Assembly: GCA_945898095.1 (NCBI GenBank) | Contig: CAMDHE010000007.1 | Coordinates: 1-64,000, forward strand | DNA length: 64,000 bases | Origin: Roseateles toxinivorans | GTDB taxonomy: Bacteria; Pseudomonadota; Gammaproteobacteria; Burkholderiales; Burkholderiaceae_C | Direction: 5' to 3' | In this document: in pieces, positions 16,277 to 23,995 of the stretch | How the letters are laid out: each line of letters starts with the position of its first letter | Numbering within the stretch: position 1 is the stretch's first letter | Notes under the pieces: model-generated | Database searches by the model: none | What the model saw: the letters and a program-made list of their open reading frames with translations, nothing else | Told to the model about the DNA's origin: nothing | Program-made: the position numbers and the translations under genes

Positions 16277-17362
16277 ATGAAACTTAAGAAATGGCTTTTG
16301 AGTCTGCTGGCAATCTTGTTGTTGCTGGCGCTGGCGGCCTATGCCTTTCGCGCGCCCTTGGCGGTGGCGATTGCCGCAAGAATGGCGCCAAAAATGATGT
16401 TGGCCAACGCCGAGGCCGAACTGCCTGACGGCCTGCATGCCGGGCTATGCGGCGCCGGTTCACCGATGGCCACCAACGATCGCAACGGACCTTGCACTCT
16501 GGTGCTGGCGGGCAAGCGCTTGTTTGTCTTCGACGCCGGCAGCGGCGGTTCCCGCACGATCGGCAGGATGGGATTCAACCAGGGCAAGATCGAAGCGATC
16601 TTCCTGACGCATTTCCATTCCGACCATATCGACGGCCTGGGTGAATTGATGCTGCAGCGCTGGCTGGCTCAATCGAATTCGCAACCCGTCCCGGTTTACG
16701 GCGCGCCGGGCGTCGACCAGGTGGTCGGTGGCTTCATGCAGGCCTATGGTCAGGATCAGCATTACCGCGTCACCCATCATGGCGCCGAGTTGGTGCCTCC
16801 GACTGGTTTCGGCGGCCAGGCCAGGCCCTTTGTGCTTGACGACAAGGGGCGGGTCGTGGTGCTCAAGGATGCCGATCTGGAGATCGTTGCGTTTCTCGTC
16901 GACCATGGCCCGGTGCACCCCTCGGTCGGATACCGCATCAGCTACAAGGGTCGCAGCCTGGTGATCAGCGGCGACACGAAGAAGTCAGCGGCAGTGCAGC
17001 GCGAGGCCCAAGGGGTCGACCTGCTGATCCATGAAGCGATGTCGATGCCGATGATGGCAATCCTGCAGGACGGCGCGACCCAGGCCGGCCGCCCCAAGCT
17101 GCACCAGTTGATGATCGATGTGATGAATTACCACAGCTCACCCGAAGAAGCGGCCGAAACCGCGCGCGATGCCAAGGTGGGCTACCTGTTGCTCAACCAT
17201 GTCATGCCGCCGCTGCCTTTGCCCGGTTTGGTGAAAGCCTTCCTGGGTGGCGCGCCTGATATTTTCTCCGGCAAGATCCGCGTCGGCAGTGACGGTGACT
17301 TCATCAGCCTGCCTGTTGGGTCGAAGCAGATCGATGTCAGTCGCCGTTTGACGATCGGCTAG
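16277..17362 (+). CDS. Membrane-anchored metallo-beta-lactamase-fold hydrolase
   Basis: A 361-residue MBL-fold protein. It starts with a positively charged n-region and a long hydrophobic helix (KKWLLSLLAILLLLALAAYAF), indicating export or anchoring. The zinc motif THFHSDHIDG (residues 111-120) is complete. HGP-HPSVGYRI, VISGDTKKS (metal-bridging Asp) and LLNHVMPP supply the later ligands. The N-terminal GLCGAGSPM...NGPCTLV resembles RNase Z-like and Pseudoalteromonas-type (MBL) arylsulfatases rather than class B beta-lactamases. Given the operon it could be a second, metal-dependent ester or sulfate-ester hydrolase, but this is inference. GAGCAGGA upstream serves as RBS. Confidence 0.87.
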   Translation: MKLKKWLLSLLAILLLLALAAYAFRAPLAVAIAARMAPKMMLANAEAELPDGLHAGLCGAGSPMATNDRNGPCTLVLAGKRLFVFDAGSGGSRTIGRMGFNQGKIEAIFLTHFHSDHIDGLGELMLQRWLAQSNSQPVPVYGAPGVDQVVGGFMQAYGQDQHYRVTHHGAELVPPTGFGGQARPFVLDDKGRVVVLKDADLEIVAFLVDHGPVHPSVGYRISYKGRSLVISGDTKKSAAVQREAQGVDLLIHEAMSMPMMAILQDGATQAGRPKLHQLMIDVMNYHSSPEEAAETARDAKVGYLLLNHVMPPLPLPGLVKAFLGGAPDIFSGKIRVGSDGDFISLPVGSKQIDVSRRLTIG

Positions 17363-17364
17363 AC

Positions 17365-18288
17365 ATGAGAGATTTGCCCAAGCTGGGTGCCTTGCTGCGC
17401 ACCCCCGAAGCCTGCTTCGACCATCTGCCTGATTTCCCCTATGCGCCGCATTACACCGACCTGAATGGTCTGCGGGTGGCGCATATCGACGAGGGCCCGC
17501 GCGACGCACCGATCGTGCTCTTGATGCACGGCGAGCCGACTTGGTCTTTCCTTTACCGCAAGATGATTCCTGTGTTGCTCGCAGCGGGATTGCGGGTGAT
17601 CGCGCCCGATCTGGTCGGTTTTGGTCGGTCCGACAAGCCGGCAAGGCGCAGCGATTATTCCTATTTCAACCATGTGCAATGGATGTCGGCCTGGATGGAG
17701 GCGAATCAGCTGAGCGGCATGACGCTGTTCTGCCAGGACTGGGGCTCCCTGATCGGCCTGCGCATGGTGGCCGAAGCGCCCGAGCGTTTCGATCGCATCG
17801 TGCTGGCCAATGGCGGTCTGCCGACCGGCATGGATCCGGTGCCCAAGGGGTTCAAGATCTGGCGTGCTTTTGCGCTTTTCAGCCCCTGGTTTCCGATCGG
17901 GCTGATCGTGCGCAGCGGTTGCGCTTTCGGTTTGAGCAAACAGGAACAGGCGGCTTATGACGCGCCATTTCCAGCGCGGCGCTTTCGCGTGGCGGCGCGG
18001 GTCTTTCCGGGTTTCGTGCCGACCAGGCCGGATGATCCCGAGCGCCAGAACAATGAACGCGCCTGGGAGATGTTCAAGCGCTGGGAAAAGCCGTTCCTGA
18101 CGCTTTTCAGCAACCGTGATCCGATCACTCGCGGCGGCCACAAGATCTTCCAGCGATTGGTCCCCGGCGCTCAGGGCCAGCCCCATGCGGTGACACGCGG
18201 GGCCGGGCATTTCCTGCAGGAAGACAAGGGCGCCGAGGTGGCGCAGGCGATCGTTGCTTTCATCCTGGCCAACCCGGCCAAGGAATGA
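17365..18288 (+). CDS. Haloalkane dehalogenase-like alpha/beta hydrolase
   Basis: A 307-residue alpha/beta hydrolase with the haloalkane dehalogenase arrangement. HGEPTWSFLYRKM (residues 55-67) has the oxyanion-hole/halide region. FCQDWGSLIGLR places an Asp nucleophile (D125) followed by the halide-stabilising Trp (W126), where esterases have Ser. YDAPFPARRFRVAARVFPGFVPT is the cap segment shared with DhlA/HLD-I enzymes. LFSNRDPITRGG and GAGHFLQED give the acid and histidine. Many environmental proteins with these residues have no known natural substrate. It begins 2 bases after the MBL gene and ends convergently with livF. Confidence 0.88.
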   Translation: MRDLPKLGALLRTPEACFDHLPDFPYAPHYTDLNGLRVAHIDEGPRDAPIVLLMHGEPTWSFLYRKMIPVLLAAGLRVIAPDLVGFGRSDKPARRSDYSYFNHVQWMSAWMEANQLSGMTLFCQDWGSLIGLRMVAEAPERFDRIVLANGGLPTGMDPVPKGFKIWRAFALFSPWFPIGLIVRSGCAFGLSKQEQAAYDAPFPARRFRVAARVFPGFVPTRPDDPERQNNERAWEMFKRWEKPFLTLFSNRDPITRGGHKIFQRLVPGAQGQPHAVTRGAGHFLQEDKGAEVAQAIVAFILANPAKE

Positions 18289-18302
18289 TCAGGCTGGACG
18301 AC

Positions 18303-19019
18303 CTATATGCCCAGATAGGCTTCGCGGATTCTTGCGTCGCCAAGCAGGTCGGCCGCCGAGCCGTGAAGCACCACTTTGCCTGACTGCAGCACAAAGGCTT
18401 CGCTGGCGACCGACAGCGCCAATTTTGTGTTCTGTTCGACCAGCAGGATGGTGACTCCCGAGCGGTGAATCTTCAACAGCGCGTCGTGCAACTCCTGCAC
18501 GATTTTCGGCGCCAGGCCATGGCTGGGTTCGTCAAGCAGCAGCAAGCGCGGCGCGCCCATCAAGGCCCGGCCAATCGCCACCATCTGTTGCTCGCCCCCC
18601 GACAAGGTGCCGGCGAGTTGCCGGCGGCGCTCGGCCAAGCGCGGGAACATCGCATAGATCTGCGCCAGACTGGTTTTCAAACCGGCTCTGTCGTCGCGCC
18701 TTGTAAAACCGCCGAGCCAGAGGTTTTCTTCTACCGACATCGCGCCGAACACATGCCGGCCTTCGGGCACATGGGCGATGCCGCGGCCGGGAATATGGTG
18801 GGCTGCCAATTTGAGCAGGTCTTCGCCGCGGTATAACAGGCTGCCGCTGACCTGGGGCACCAGACCCGAGATGGCGCGCAGCAAGGTGCTCTTGCCGGCG
18901 GTATTGGCACCGATCACGGCGATGAAACTGCCTTCTTCCAAGCTCAGGTCGATGCCGTGCAAGACCGGATTGGCGTCATAGGCAGCATGCAGATTGCGGA
19001 TTTCAAGCATCGCGGTCAT
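18303..19019 (-). CDS. livF: Branched-chain amino acid-type ABC transporter ATP-binding protein LivF
   Basis: A 238-residue cytoplasmic ATPase, the second nucleotide-binding subunit of a HAAT/Liv importer. The ATG at 19019 overlaps the livG stop (ATGA), so the ORF extension to 19301 is discarded. Walker A reads GANTAGKST, which still fits GxxxxGKS but has Thr where LivF proteins usually have Gly. Q-loop (VPEGRHVF), signature LSGGEQQM, Walker B LLLLDEPSHGLAP and the LivF-type H-loop replacement VEQNT are present. It is the last gene of livKHMGF. The importer's substrate could be an amino acid, a urea/amide or an aromatic acid; the neighbours suggest a catabolic substrate. Confidence 0.93.
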   Translation of the reverse strand: MTAMLEIRNLHAAYDANPVLHGIDLSLEEGSFIAVIGANTAGKSTLLRAISGLVPQVSGSLLYRGEDLLKLAAHHIPGRGIAHVPEGRHVFGAMSVEENLWLGGFTRRDDRAGLKTSLAQIYAMFPRLAERRRQLAGTLSGGEQQMVAIGRALMGAPRLLLLDEPSHGLAPKIVQELHDALLKIHRSGVTILLVEQNTKLALSVASEAFVLQSGKVVLHGSAADLLGDARIREAYLGI

Positions 19020-19762
19020 ACACCATGCGCCTCGGCCAGATCCTGGCCCAGATAGGCCGAAATCACTTCCGGGTTCTGGCTGATTTCGCGCGGATTGCCT
19101 TCGGCAATTTTCTGGCCGAAGCAGAGCACCAGGATGCGATCGCACAAGTTCATGATCGCCCGCATATGGTGTTCGATCACCAGGAAAGTGATGCCTTCGT
19201 CCTGCCTGAGCTTCCTGATCAGCGCCAGCACATGGTCCATTTCGGATTCGTTCAGCGCGGCCATCACCTCGTCGAGCAGCACGACTTTGGGCTGCGTACA
19301 CAGGGCCCGCGCCATCTCGACCAGCGCCTTCTCTGGGAAGGTCAGGTCAGCCGCGCGTTTGTGGGCAATATGGGCCATGCCGACTTTTTCCAGGTTGACC
19401 CTCGCCAGCGCGCCGGCTTCTGCCAGCGACAAGCGCAGCAGGCCGCCGGTCAGCACGTTGTCCAGCACCGTCAGGTCCGGGAACAAGGCCACGTTCTGGA
19501 AAGTCTTGACCATGCCGCGTTGGCAGACCTGATGCGGCTTCAAACCCTTGATCGACTGACCTTCGAGGAGGATTTCGCCCTCGCTCGGCAGCGTCAGTCC
19601 CATCAGCAGGTTGAACAAGGTCGTCTTGCCGGCGCCGTTCGGGCCGATCAGGCCGAGCAACTCGCCGCGCTTGACCGTGAAGTCGACGCCGTTGACCGCA
19701 GTCAAACCGCCAAAGCGCTTGGTCAACCCGCTGACTTGCAGGATGTTGTTTTGATCTGTCAT
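19016..19762 (-). CDS. livG: Branched-chain amino acid-type ABC transporter ATP-binding protein LivG
   Basis: A 248-residue ATPase subunit. Walker A GPNGAGKTT (residues 40-48) and the Q-loop VKTFQNVALFPDLTV are normal. The ABC signature is degenerate: LTFPEKALVEMARAL stands where LSxGQ-x-Q/R is expected. Walker B is VVLLDEVMAALNESE and the H-loop VIEHHMRAIM. Such LTLADKK-type signatures occur in a subgroup of proteobacterial LivG proteins, so the protein is probably functional. In the assembled transporter the normal LivF signature can complete one of the two composite ATP sites. It overlaps livM and livF by 4 bases each. Confidence 0.93.
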   Translation of the reverse strand: MTDQNNILQVSGLTKRFGGLTAVNGVDFTVKRGELLGLIGPNGAGKTTLFNLLMGLTLPSEGEILLEGQSIKGLKPHQVCQRGMVKTFQNVALFPDLTVLDNVLTGGLLRLSLAEAGALARVNLEKVGMAHIAHKRAADLTFPEKALVEMARALCTQPKVVLLDEVMAALNESEMDHVLALIRKLRQDEGITFLVIEHHMRAIMNLCDRILVLCFGQKIAEGNPREISQNPEVISAYLGQDLAEAHGV

Positions 19763-20724
19763 CGGGACTTGAAGCGCAAGGCAATGCGGGCATAAAGGGC
19801 TTGCAGGCCGCGCGGCTCGATCAGGATGATCGCGATCAGGATCAGCCCATAGGCCAGTTGCGAGATGCCGGCGCCATGGCTGGACAGCGTCGCGTTGAAC
19901 AACTCCTCCAGCGGCAGCAAAAAGCAGGCGCCGATGATCGGTCCGGAGATCGTGCCGATGCCGCCGATGATGCAGATCAGCGCCACCCGCACCGAAATGC
20001 CGACCAGCGAGAAGATCGATTCAGGGTCGAAGAAGAAATTGAATTGGGCATAGAGCACGCCGCATGCGCCCATCAAACCGGCCGATATCGTCGCCGCCAG
20101 CATCTTGGTGCGGGCGGTGTCGATGCCGATGACTTCGGCCGAGTCGACATTGGCCTTGACTGCCCGCAAGGCATAGCCCAGGCGCGAACTGCTGATCTTC
20201 CAATAGATCGCCGTGGTCACCAGCAGCGCGGCGAGCATGATGTAGACATAGGGCCTGGTCGAGTCGAACTGCATCTGCGCCAAGCCACTGCTGGCCATCG
20301 GCACCGAGATGCCTGACGGGCCGCCGGTCAGCGAACTCCAGGTGTTGCCGACGGCGCGCAGCACTTCGCCAAAAGCCAGCGTGGCCAGGGCGAAGTAATG
20401 GCCTTTCAAGCGCATCGTCGGCAAGCTCAGCAAAGCGCCTGCCAGGCCTGCCACGACGCCACCGGCGACCAGTCCCAGCCAAGGGGAGAGCCCGAAACGG
20501 ATCAGCAAGATTGTCGAGGTGTAGGCGCCGAGGCCGAAGAAGGCCGCATGCCCGAGCGAGATCTGATTCGCCAGGCCGCCGACGATATTCCAGGCCTGCG
20601 CCATCGCCGCGAACAGCAGCAGCAGCGTCAGTACGCGGATCAAATAGCCATTGGCGGCAATCAGCCAGGGAGCGATGCAGACTGCGCAAAGCAGCAGCAG
20701 CCAGATCAGGGATTTTCTATTCAT
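19759..20724 (-). CDS. livM: Branched-chain amino acid-type ABC transporter permease LivM
   Basis: A 321-residue inner-membrane permease with 8-10 hydrophobic helices. The conserved LivM tract AWNIVGGLANQISLGHAAFFGLGAYTS and the cytoplasmic EAA-like loop LRAVKANVDSAEVIGIDTARTKMLA are present, as is GGIGTISGPIIGACFLLPLEE near the C-terminus. It pairs with LivH to form the channel. It overlaps livH and livG, consistent with stoichiometric translation. Confidence 0.94.
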   Translation of the reverse strand: MNRKSLIWLLLLCAVCIAPWLIAANGYLIRVLTLLLLFAAMAQAWNIVGGLANQISLGHAAFFGLGAYTSTILLIRFGLSPWLGLVAGGVVAGLAGALLSLPTMRLKGHYFALATLAFGEVLRAVGNTWSSLTGGPSGISVPMASSGLAQMQFDSTRPYVYIMLAALLVTTAIYWKISSSRLGYALRAVKANVDSAEVIGIDTARTKMLAATISAGLMGACGVLYAQFNFFFDPESIFSLVGISVRVALICIIGGIGTISGPIIGACFLLPLEELFNATLSSHGAGISQLAYGLILIAIILIEPRGLQALYARIALRFKSR

Positions 20725-21581
20725 GAGCTCTTGCGCAGCAGACCTTCGGGGCGCAAGGCCAGGGTCAGGATGAAAACCGAAAAAAGCACCATGTTCTGCA
20801 ATTGCAGCGGCAGCAGCAGGCCCGACAGCGACTGGATCACCCCGACCGCCAGGCCGCCGACGACGGCGCCGAGCACATTGCCAAGTCCGCCGAGCACGAC
20901 GACGGTGAACATCAGGACGCCGAACTGCTCACCCACGCTGGGCGAGACCGTCAGATAAGGCAGGATGATGGCGCCGCCGAATGCGGTCAGACCGACGCCC
21001 AAGCCGAAGGCCAGGCGGTAGATCTTGTCAGGGTCGATACCCATCAACCGGGCCGCCATCGGATCCTGAGCGGTGGCGCGCACCGAGCGCCCCCACCAGG
21101 TCTTGGCCAGCAGCCACCAGACCGCCAGACCCGCCAGCACCGAAGCGCCAAAAGCGATTGCATAGGGCAGGCTGATCAGCAGATCGAAAACCTCGACCGC
21201 CTCGTTCTGGTAAGGCGTCTGCACCGATTTGAATTCGGAGCCAAACGCCACCAGGGCGAGGTTTTCCAGCACGATCAGGATGCCGACGGTCAAGAAAATC
21301 TGCGCCACTTCGGGCGCTTTCAGAACCTTGCGGATCAGGCTGTGCTGGACCGCATAACCGAGCGCAAACACCAGGGTGAAGGAGAGCAGCGACCCCAGCA
21401 AGGGGTCCAGGCCCAGGTAGGCCCAGGCAAAGTAAGCCACATACATGCCGACCATCAGGAACTGCGACTGGGCGAAGTTGACGATACCGATGACGCCGAA
21501 AACCAGCGTCAATCCGATCGAGATCACCGCATAAACACCGCCCAGCATCAGGCCGTCGATGATCGCTTGCAGCAGCGCCAT
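20721..21581 (-). CDS. livH: Branched-chain amino acid-type ABC transporter permease LivH
   Basis: A 286-residue integral membrane permease. The opening QAIIDGLMLGGVYAVISIGLTLVFGVIGIVNFAQSQFLMVGMY is the LivH fingerprint. VRATAQDPMAARLMGIDPDKIYRLAF is the coupling-helix loop contacting LivG/LivF, and VVLGGLGNVLGAVVGGLAVG is the late conserved glycine-rich segment. Its ATG is 2 bases after the livK stop, giving the order K-H-M-G-F. Confidence 0.94.
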   Translation of the reverse strand: MALLQAIIDGLMLGGVYAVISIGLTLVFGVIGIVNFAQSQFLMVGMYVAYFAWAYLGLDPLLGSLLSFTLVFALGYAVQHSLIRKVLKAPEVAQIFLTVGILIVLENLALVAFGSEFKSVQTPYQNEAVEVFDLLISLPYAIAFGASVLAGLAVWWLLAKTWWGRSVRATAQDPMAARLMGIDPDKIYRLAFGLGVGLTAFGGAIILPYLTVSPSVGEQFGVLMFTVVVLGGLGNVLGAVVGGLAVGVIQSLSGLLLPLQLQNMVLFSVFILTLALRPEGLLRKSS

Positions 21582-21583
21582 GC

Positions 21584-22810
21584 TCAGCCGGGTTGCCGCG
21601 CGACGAATTTGCTCTTGGCGTATTTCTCAGGCCAGACCGTTGCCAGTTCACCCTTTTGCCATTGCACCATCACCGGGTCGGCGTAGGTATTCAGACCGGT
21701 TTCGTCGAACTTGACGATGCCATTGGTCATCGCCTTGGCCCAGCCTTCGGTGAAGGTCATGCTGTGCAGCATCTTGGTGATGTCTTCGGGCTTGGCCGAC
21801 TTGGCCGCATTGATCGCCTGCGCCAGCACGTCCAGCGAGACCGCATGCTCGAGCGCTTCATGCACCATGAAAGCCTTGAAACGCTTGCGATAGCGCTCTG
21901 TCGCCACGGTGTCGAGGTCGTAATTGGCCGAGCAGATCGACAGCACGCCGTCGGCGTAGTCGCCCAGCGCCTTGGCAAAGTCCGGGATCACATAGCCGGC
22001 CGATCCGCCGACGATCAGGGCCGAGATCTTTTGCTGGCGCAGCGCCCTCACGATCAACAAGCTGTCGTTCAGGTAGGAGACCGGAAAGATCACCTGCGGT
22101 TTGGCAGCGCGCAATTTGTTGATCAACGGGGTCACATCGGTGATGCCCAGCGGATAGGCCTCATCGAGCACGATCTCGACATTGGCGGCCTTGGCCGCAG
22201 CGCGCAGACCCGATGCGGTCGAAGTGCCGAAAGCGGTGTCTTCATAGAGGATCGCGACCTTGTTGACTTTGGTCGTGCCGCCAAGCAGGTCAGCGGCAAA
22301 AGTGAACTGGGCTTTGCCGATCACGCTGCCTTTGGCCGTGACCTGGAAGACGTTCTTGAAGCCGCGCCCGGTCAGCAGGTCGGAATACGACATCGTGATC
22401 AGGGGCACGCCACGGCGCTCGGTCACTTCTGAAATCGCCAGCGTCAGCGCCGAGGCGAAGGCACCGAGGATCGCGCAGCAGTCGTTCTCGGCGATCATGC
22501 GCTGGGCGACGGTGGCGGCGTTGGCGGGTGCCGAAGTCGAGTCGGCAATCACCAGATTGATCTTGGCTCCGCCCAGGCCTTTGAGGCCACCGGCGGCGTT
22601 GATTTCGTCAGCGACCAACTCGATGCCCTGGCGTGAGTTGATGCCGAACTGCGCATTGGCACCCGACAGCGGCAGGATCACGCCGACATTGACTGTCTTG
22701 CCCTGGGCCCAGGCGAAACCCGGGACAGCACTTGAAACACCCAATGCGCCCAGACCCATCAGGGCTTGGCGGCGGGCGGCGTCGATTACTCGGGATTCTT
22801 TGCGTGCCAT
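21584..22810 (-). CDS. ABC transporter substrate-binding protein (LivK/HAAT type) with Tat-like signal
   Basis: A 408-residue periplasmic receptor. The ATG at 22810 has GGAGATGAC immediately upstream, so the longer open frame to 22837 is rejected. The N-terminus (ARRQALMGLGALGVSSAVPGFAWA) has an Arg-Arg followed by a weakly hydrophobic stretch, so Tat export is possible, although the second Arg is not followed by the usual F-L. The mature protein starts TVNVGVILPLSGANAQFGINSRQGIELVADEINAAGG, typical of type I periplasmic binding folds. ALEHAVSLDVLAQAINAA lies near the C-terminus. The ligand is unknown. It is the first gene of the liv operon, transcribed away from the GntR regulator. Confidence 0.93.
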   Translation of the reverse strand: MARKESRVIDAARRQALMGLGALGVSSAVPGFAWAQGKTVNVGVILPLSGANAQFGINSRQGIELVADEINAAGGLKGLGGAKINLVIADSTSAPANAATVAQRMIAENDCCAILGAFASALTLAISEVTERRGVPLITMSYSDLLTGRGFKNVFQVTAKGSVIGKAQFTFAADLLGGTTKVNKVAILYEDTAFGTSTASGLRAAAKAANVEIVLDEAYPLGITDVTPLINKLRAAKPQVIFPVSYLNDSLLIVRALRQQKISALIVGGSAGYVIPDFAKALGDYADGVLSICSANYDLDTVATERYRKRFKAFMVHEALEHAVSLDVLAQAINAAKSAKPEDITKMLHSMTFTEGWAKAMTNGIVKFDETGLNTYADPVMVQWQKGELATVWPEKYAKSKFVARQPG

Positions 22811-22858
22811 GTCATCTCCGTTGAAGTTGATGCGCAAGTTCTACTGCGCTGCCCCGAT

Positions 22859-22868
22859 TTTGTAGACA
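22859..22868. promoter_or_regulatory. Possible second, imperfect GntR-type half-site pair
   Basis: The sequence TTGTAGACAG resembles the perfect TTGTCTGACAA operator 35-40 bases away, one repeat arm being degenerate. This spacing (about four helical turns) would allow cooperative binding, but the match is weak. Confidence 0.3.
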
Positions 22869-22890
22869 GAAACTAAAACTGTCAACCATA

Positions 22891-22918
22891 TTGCAAGATT
22901 GTCTGACAATAGTATGAT
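22891..22918 (+). promoter_or_regulatory. Candidate promoter of the GntR gene, probably giving a leaderless mRNA
   Basis: TTGCAA (22891-22896) and TATGAT (22913-22918) are separated by 16 bases. Transcription would start about 7 bases after the -10, which is at the ATG itself (22925). No Shine-Dalgarno precedes the ATG, which is consistent with a leaderless message. Confidence 0.5.
22898..22910. promoter_or_regulatory. GntR/FCD operator (perfect inverted repeat)
   Basis: ATTGTC-T-GACAAT is a perfect 13-base inverted repeat with the T-GT..AC-A core typical of FadR/FCD-subfamily operators. It lies between the -35 and -10 elements of the regulator's own promoter and about 90 bases upstream of the divergent livK start, so it could serve autorepression and transporter control at once. 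Confidence 0.65.
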
Positions 22919-22924
22919 GGCGCT

Positions 22925-23635
22925 ATGGTCACCAGTCTGAAGCTGCTCAAACCCGAAACCCTGCGCGCCCAGGTTGAAAACAATCTGCGCCAGGCCATCG
23001 TCAGCGGCCAGTTGAAGGCCGGTGAAAAGCTGGTCGAACGCGAGTTGTGCGAAATGCTCGGCGTCAGCCGCCCCTCCTTGCGCGAAGCTTTGCGCACGCT
23101 TGAGGCCGAAAAGCTGATCGTGATCGTGCCGCATCGTGGCCCCGAAGTGGCGGCGATCAGCCTGGAAGATGCCCGTGACCTGTACGCGCTGCGTGGCCTG
23201 CTCGAGAGTTTTGCCGCCCATGAATTCACCCGTCTGGCCAGCGATGAACAGGTGAAAAGCCTGGGCAAGACCGTGCGTCGACTGCGTGAAGCCGGGCATA
23301 AGAATTCCCAAAGCGCGGTGCTCGAGGCCAAGGCCGAGTTCTATCGCATCCTGCTCGAAGGCTCGGGCAATGCCCTGGTCAGCGAGATTCTCGGCGGCCT
23401 GTTGGCGCGGGTCAGCCTGCTGCGCGCGACTTCATTGATGTTGCCCGATCGGCTGCCACGCAGTTTGGAAGAAATCGACGCGCTGCTGACCTGCATCCAG
23501 AACCGCGACGCCAAGGGCGCGCAGGAAATTTCGCACAAGCATGTGCTCAATGCCGAGCGTGCCGCGCTGGGCGTATTCAAGCTCGATCATCAACCTACCC
23601 CAACTGAGAATGAAAATGAACCAAGACGCGTTTGA
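22925..23635 (+). CDS. GntR-family regulator, FCD (FadR C-terminal-like) subfamily
   Basis: A 236-residue DNA-binding repressor. The winged HTH occupies about residues 12-75 (LRAQVENNLRQAIVSGQLKAGEKLVERELCEMLGVSRPSLREALRTLEAEKLI, then the VPHRGPEVA wing). The FCD all-helical ligand domain follows (DARDLYALRGLLESFAAHEFTRLA and the His of ISHKHVLNAE, a usual metal-ligand position). Such regulators respond to small carboxylic acids. The gene diverges from livK and is the first gene of the catabolic string on the plus strand; the next gene starts inside its 3' end. Confidence 0.92.
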   Translation: MVTSLKLLKPETLRAQVENNLRQAIVSGQLKAGEKLVERELCEMLGVSRPSLREALRTLEAEKLIVIVPHRGPEVAAISLEDARDLYALRGLLESFAAHEFTRLASDEQVKSLGKTVRRLREAGHKNSQSAVLEAKAEFYRILLEGSGNALVSEILGGLLARVSLLRATSLMLPDRLPRSLEEIDALLTCIQNRDAKGAQEISHKHVLNAERAALGVFKLDHQPTPTENENEPRRV

Positions 23636-23993
23636 CAAAGGCCTGAAGACCCGCCGCGAAGTGCTCGGCGCCGACTATGTCGATGCCTCGATCAAGAATG
23701 CAGACGACTTCAATCAGCCGATGCAGGAGTTGGTGACCGAATATTGCTGGAACGAGATCTGGAACCGTCCGGGCCTGGACCGGCGCACCCGTAGCATCAT
23801 CAATCTGGCGCTGCTGACCGCCCTGAATCGCCCGCATGAGCTGAAACTGCATGTGCGCGGCGCCATCAATAACGGACTCAGCAAGGCCGAGATCAGCGAG
23901 ATCTTTCTGCAGACCGCGATCTACTGCGGTGTGCCTGCGGCGATCGACAGCTTCCGCGGCGCCAAGGAAGTGTTCAAGGACATGGGGATTTGA
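23616..23993 (+). CDS. Carboxymuconolactone decarboxylase (CMD) family protein
   Basis: A 125-residue small helical protein of the CMD/AhpD-like family, similar in size and pattern to 4-carboxymuconolactone decarboxylase PcaC: FDKGLKTRREVLGADYVDAS, then EYCWNEIWNRPGLDRRTRSIINLALLTALNRPHELKLHVRGAINNGLSKAEISEIFLQTAIYCGVPAAIDSFRGAKEVF. The AhpD CxxC is absent, so decarboxylase or lactone chemistry is more likely than peroxidase support. Start choice is between ATG 23610 and 23616; both lie within the end of the GntR gene. The next gene starts right after its stop. Confidence 0.88.
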   Translation: MNQDAFDKGLKTRREVLGADYVDASIKNADDFNQPMQELVTEYCWNEIWNRPGLDRRTRSIINLALLTALNRPHELKLHVRGAINNGLSKAEISEIFLQTAIYCGVPAAIDSFRGAKEVFKDMGI

Positions 23994-23995
23994 GG

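Noticed and set aside
18303-19301. Extended livF reading frame of 332 codons
   Set aside because: The first 94 codons are the shadow of livG in another frame. The proper ATG overlaps the livG stop at 19019.
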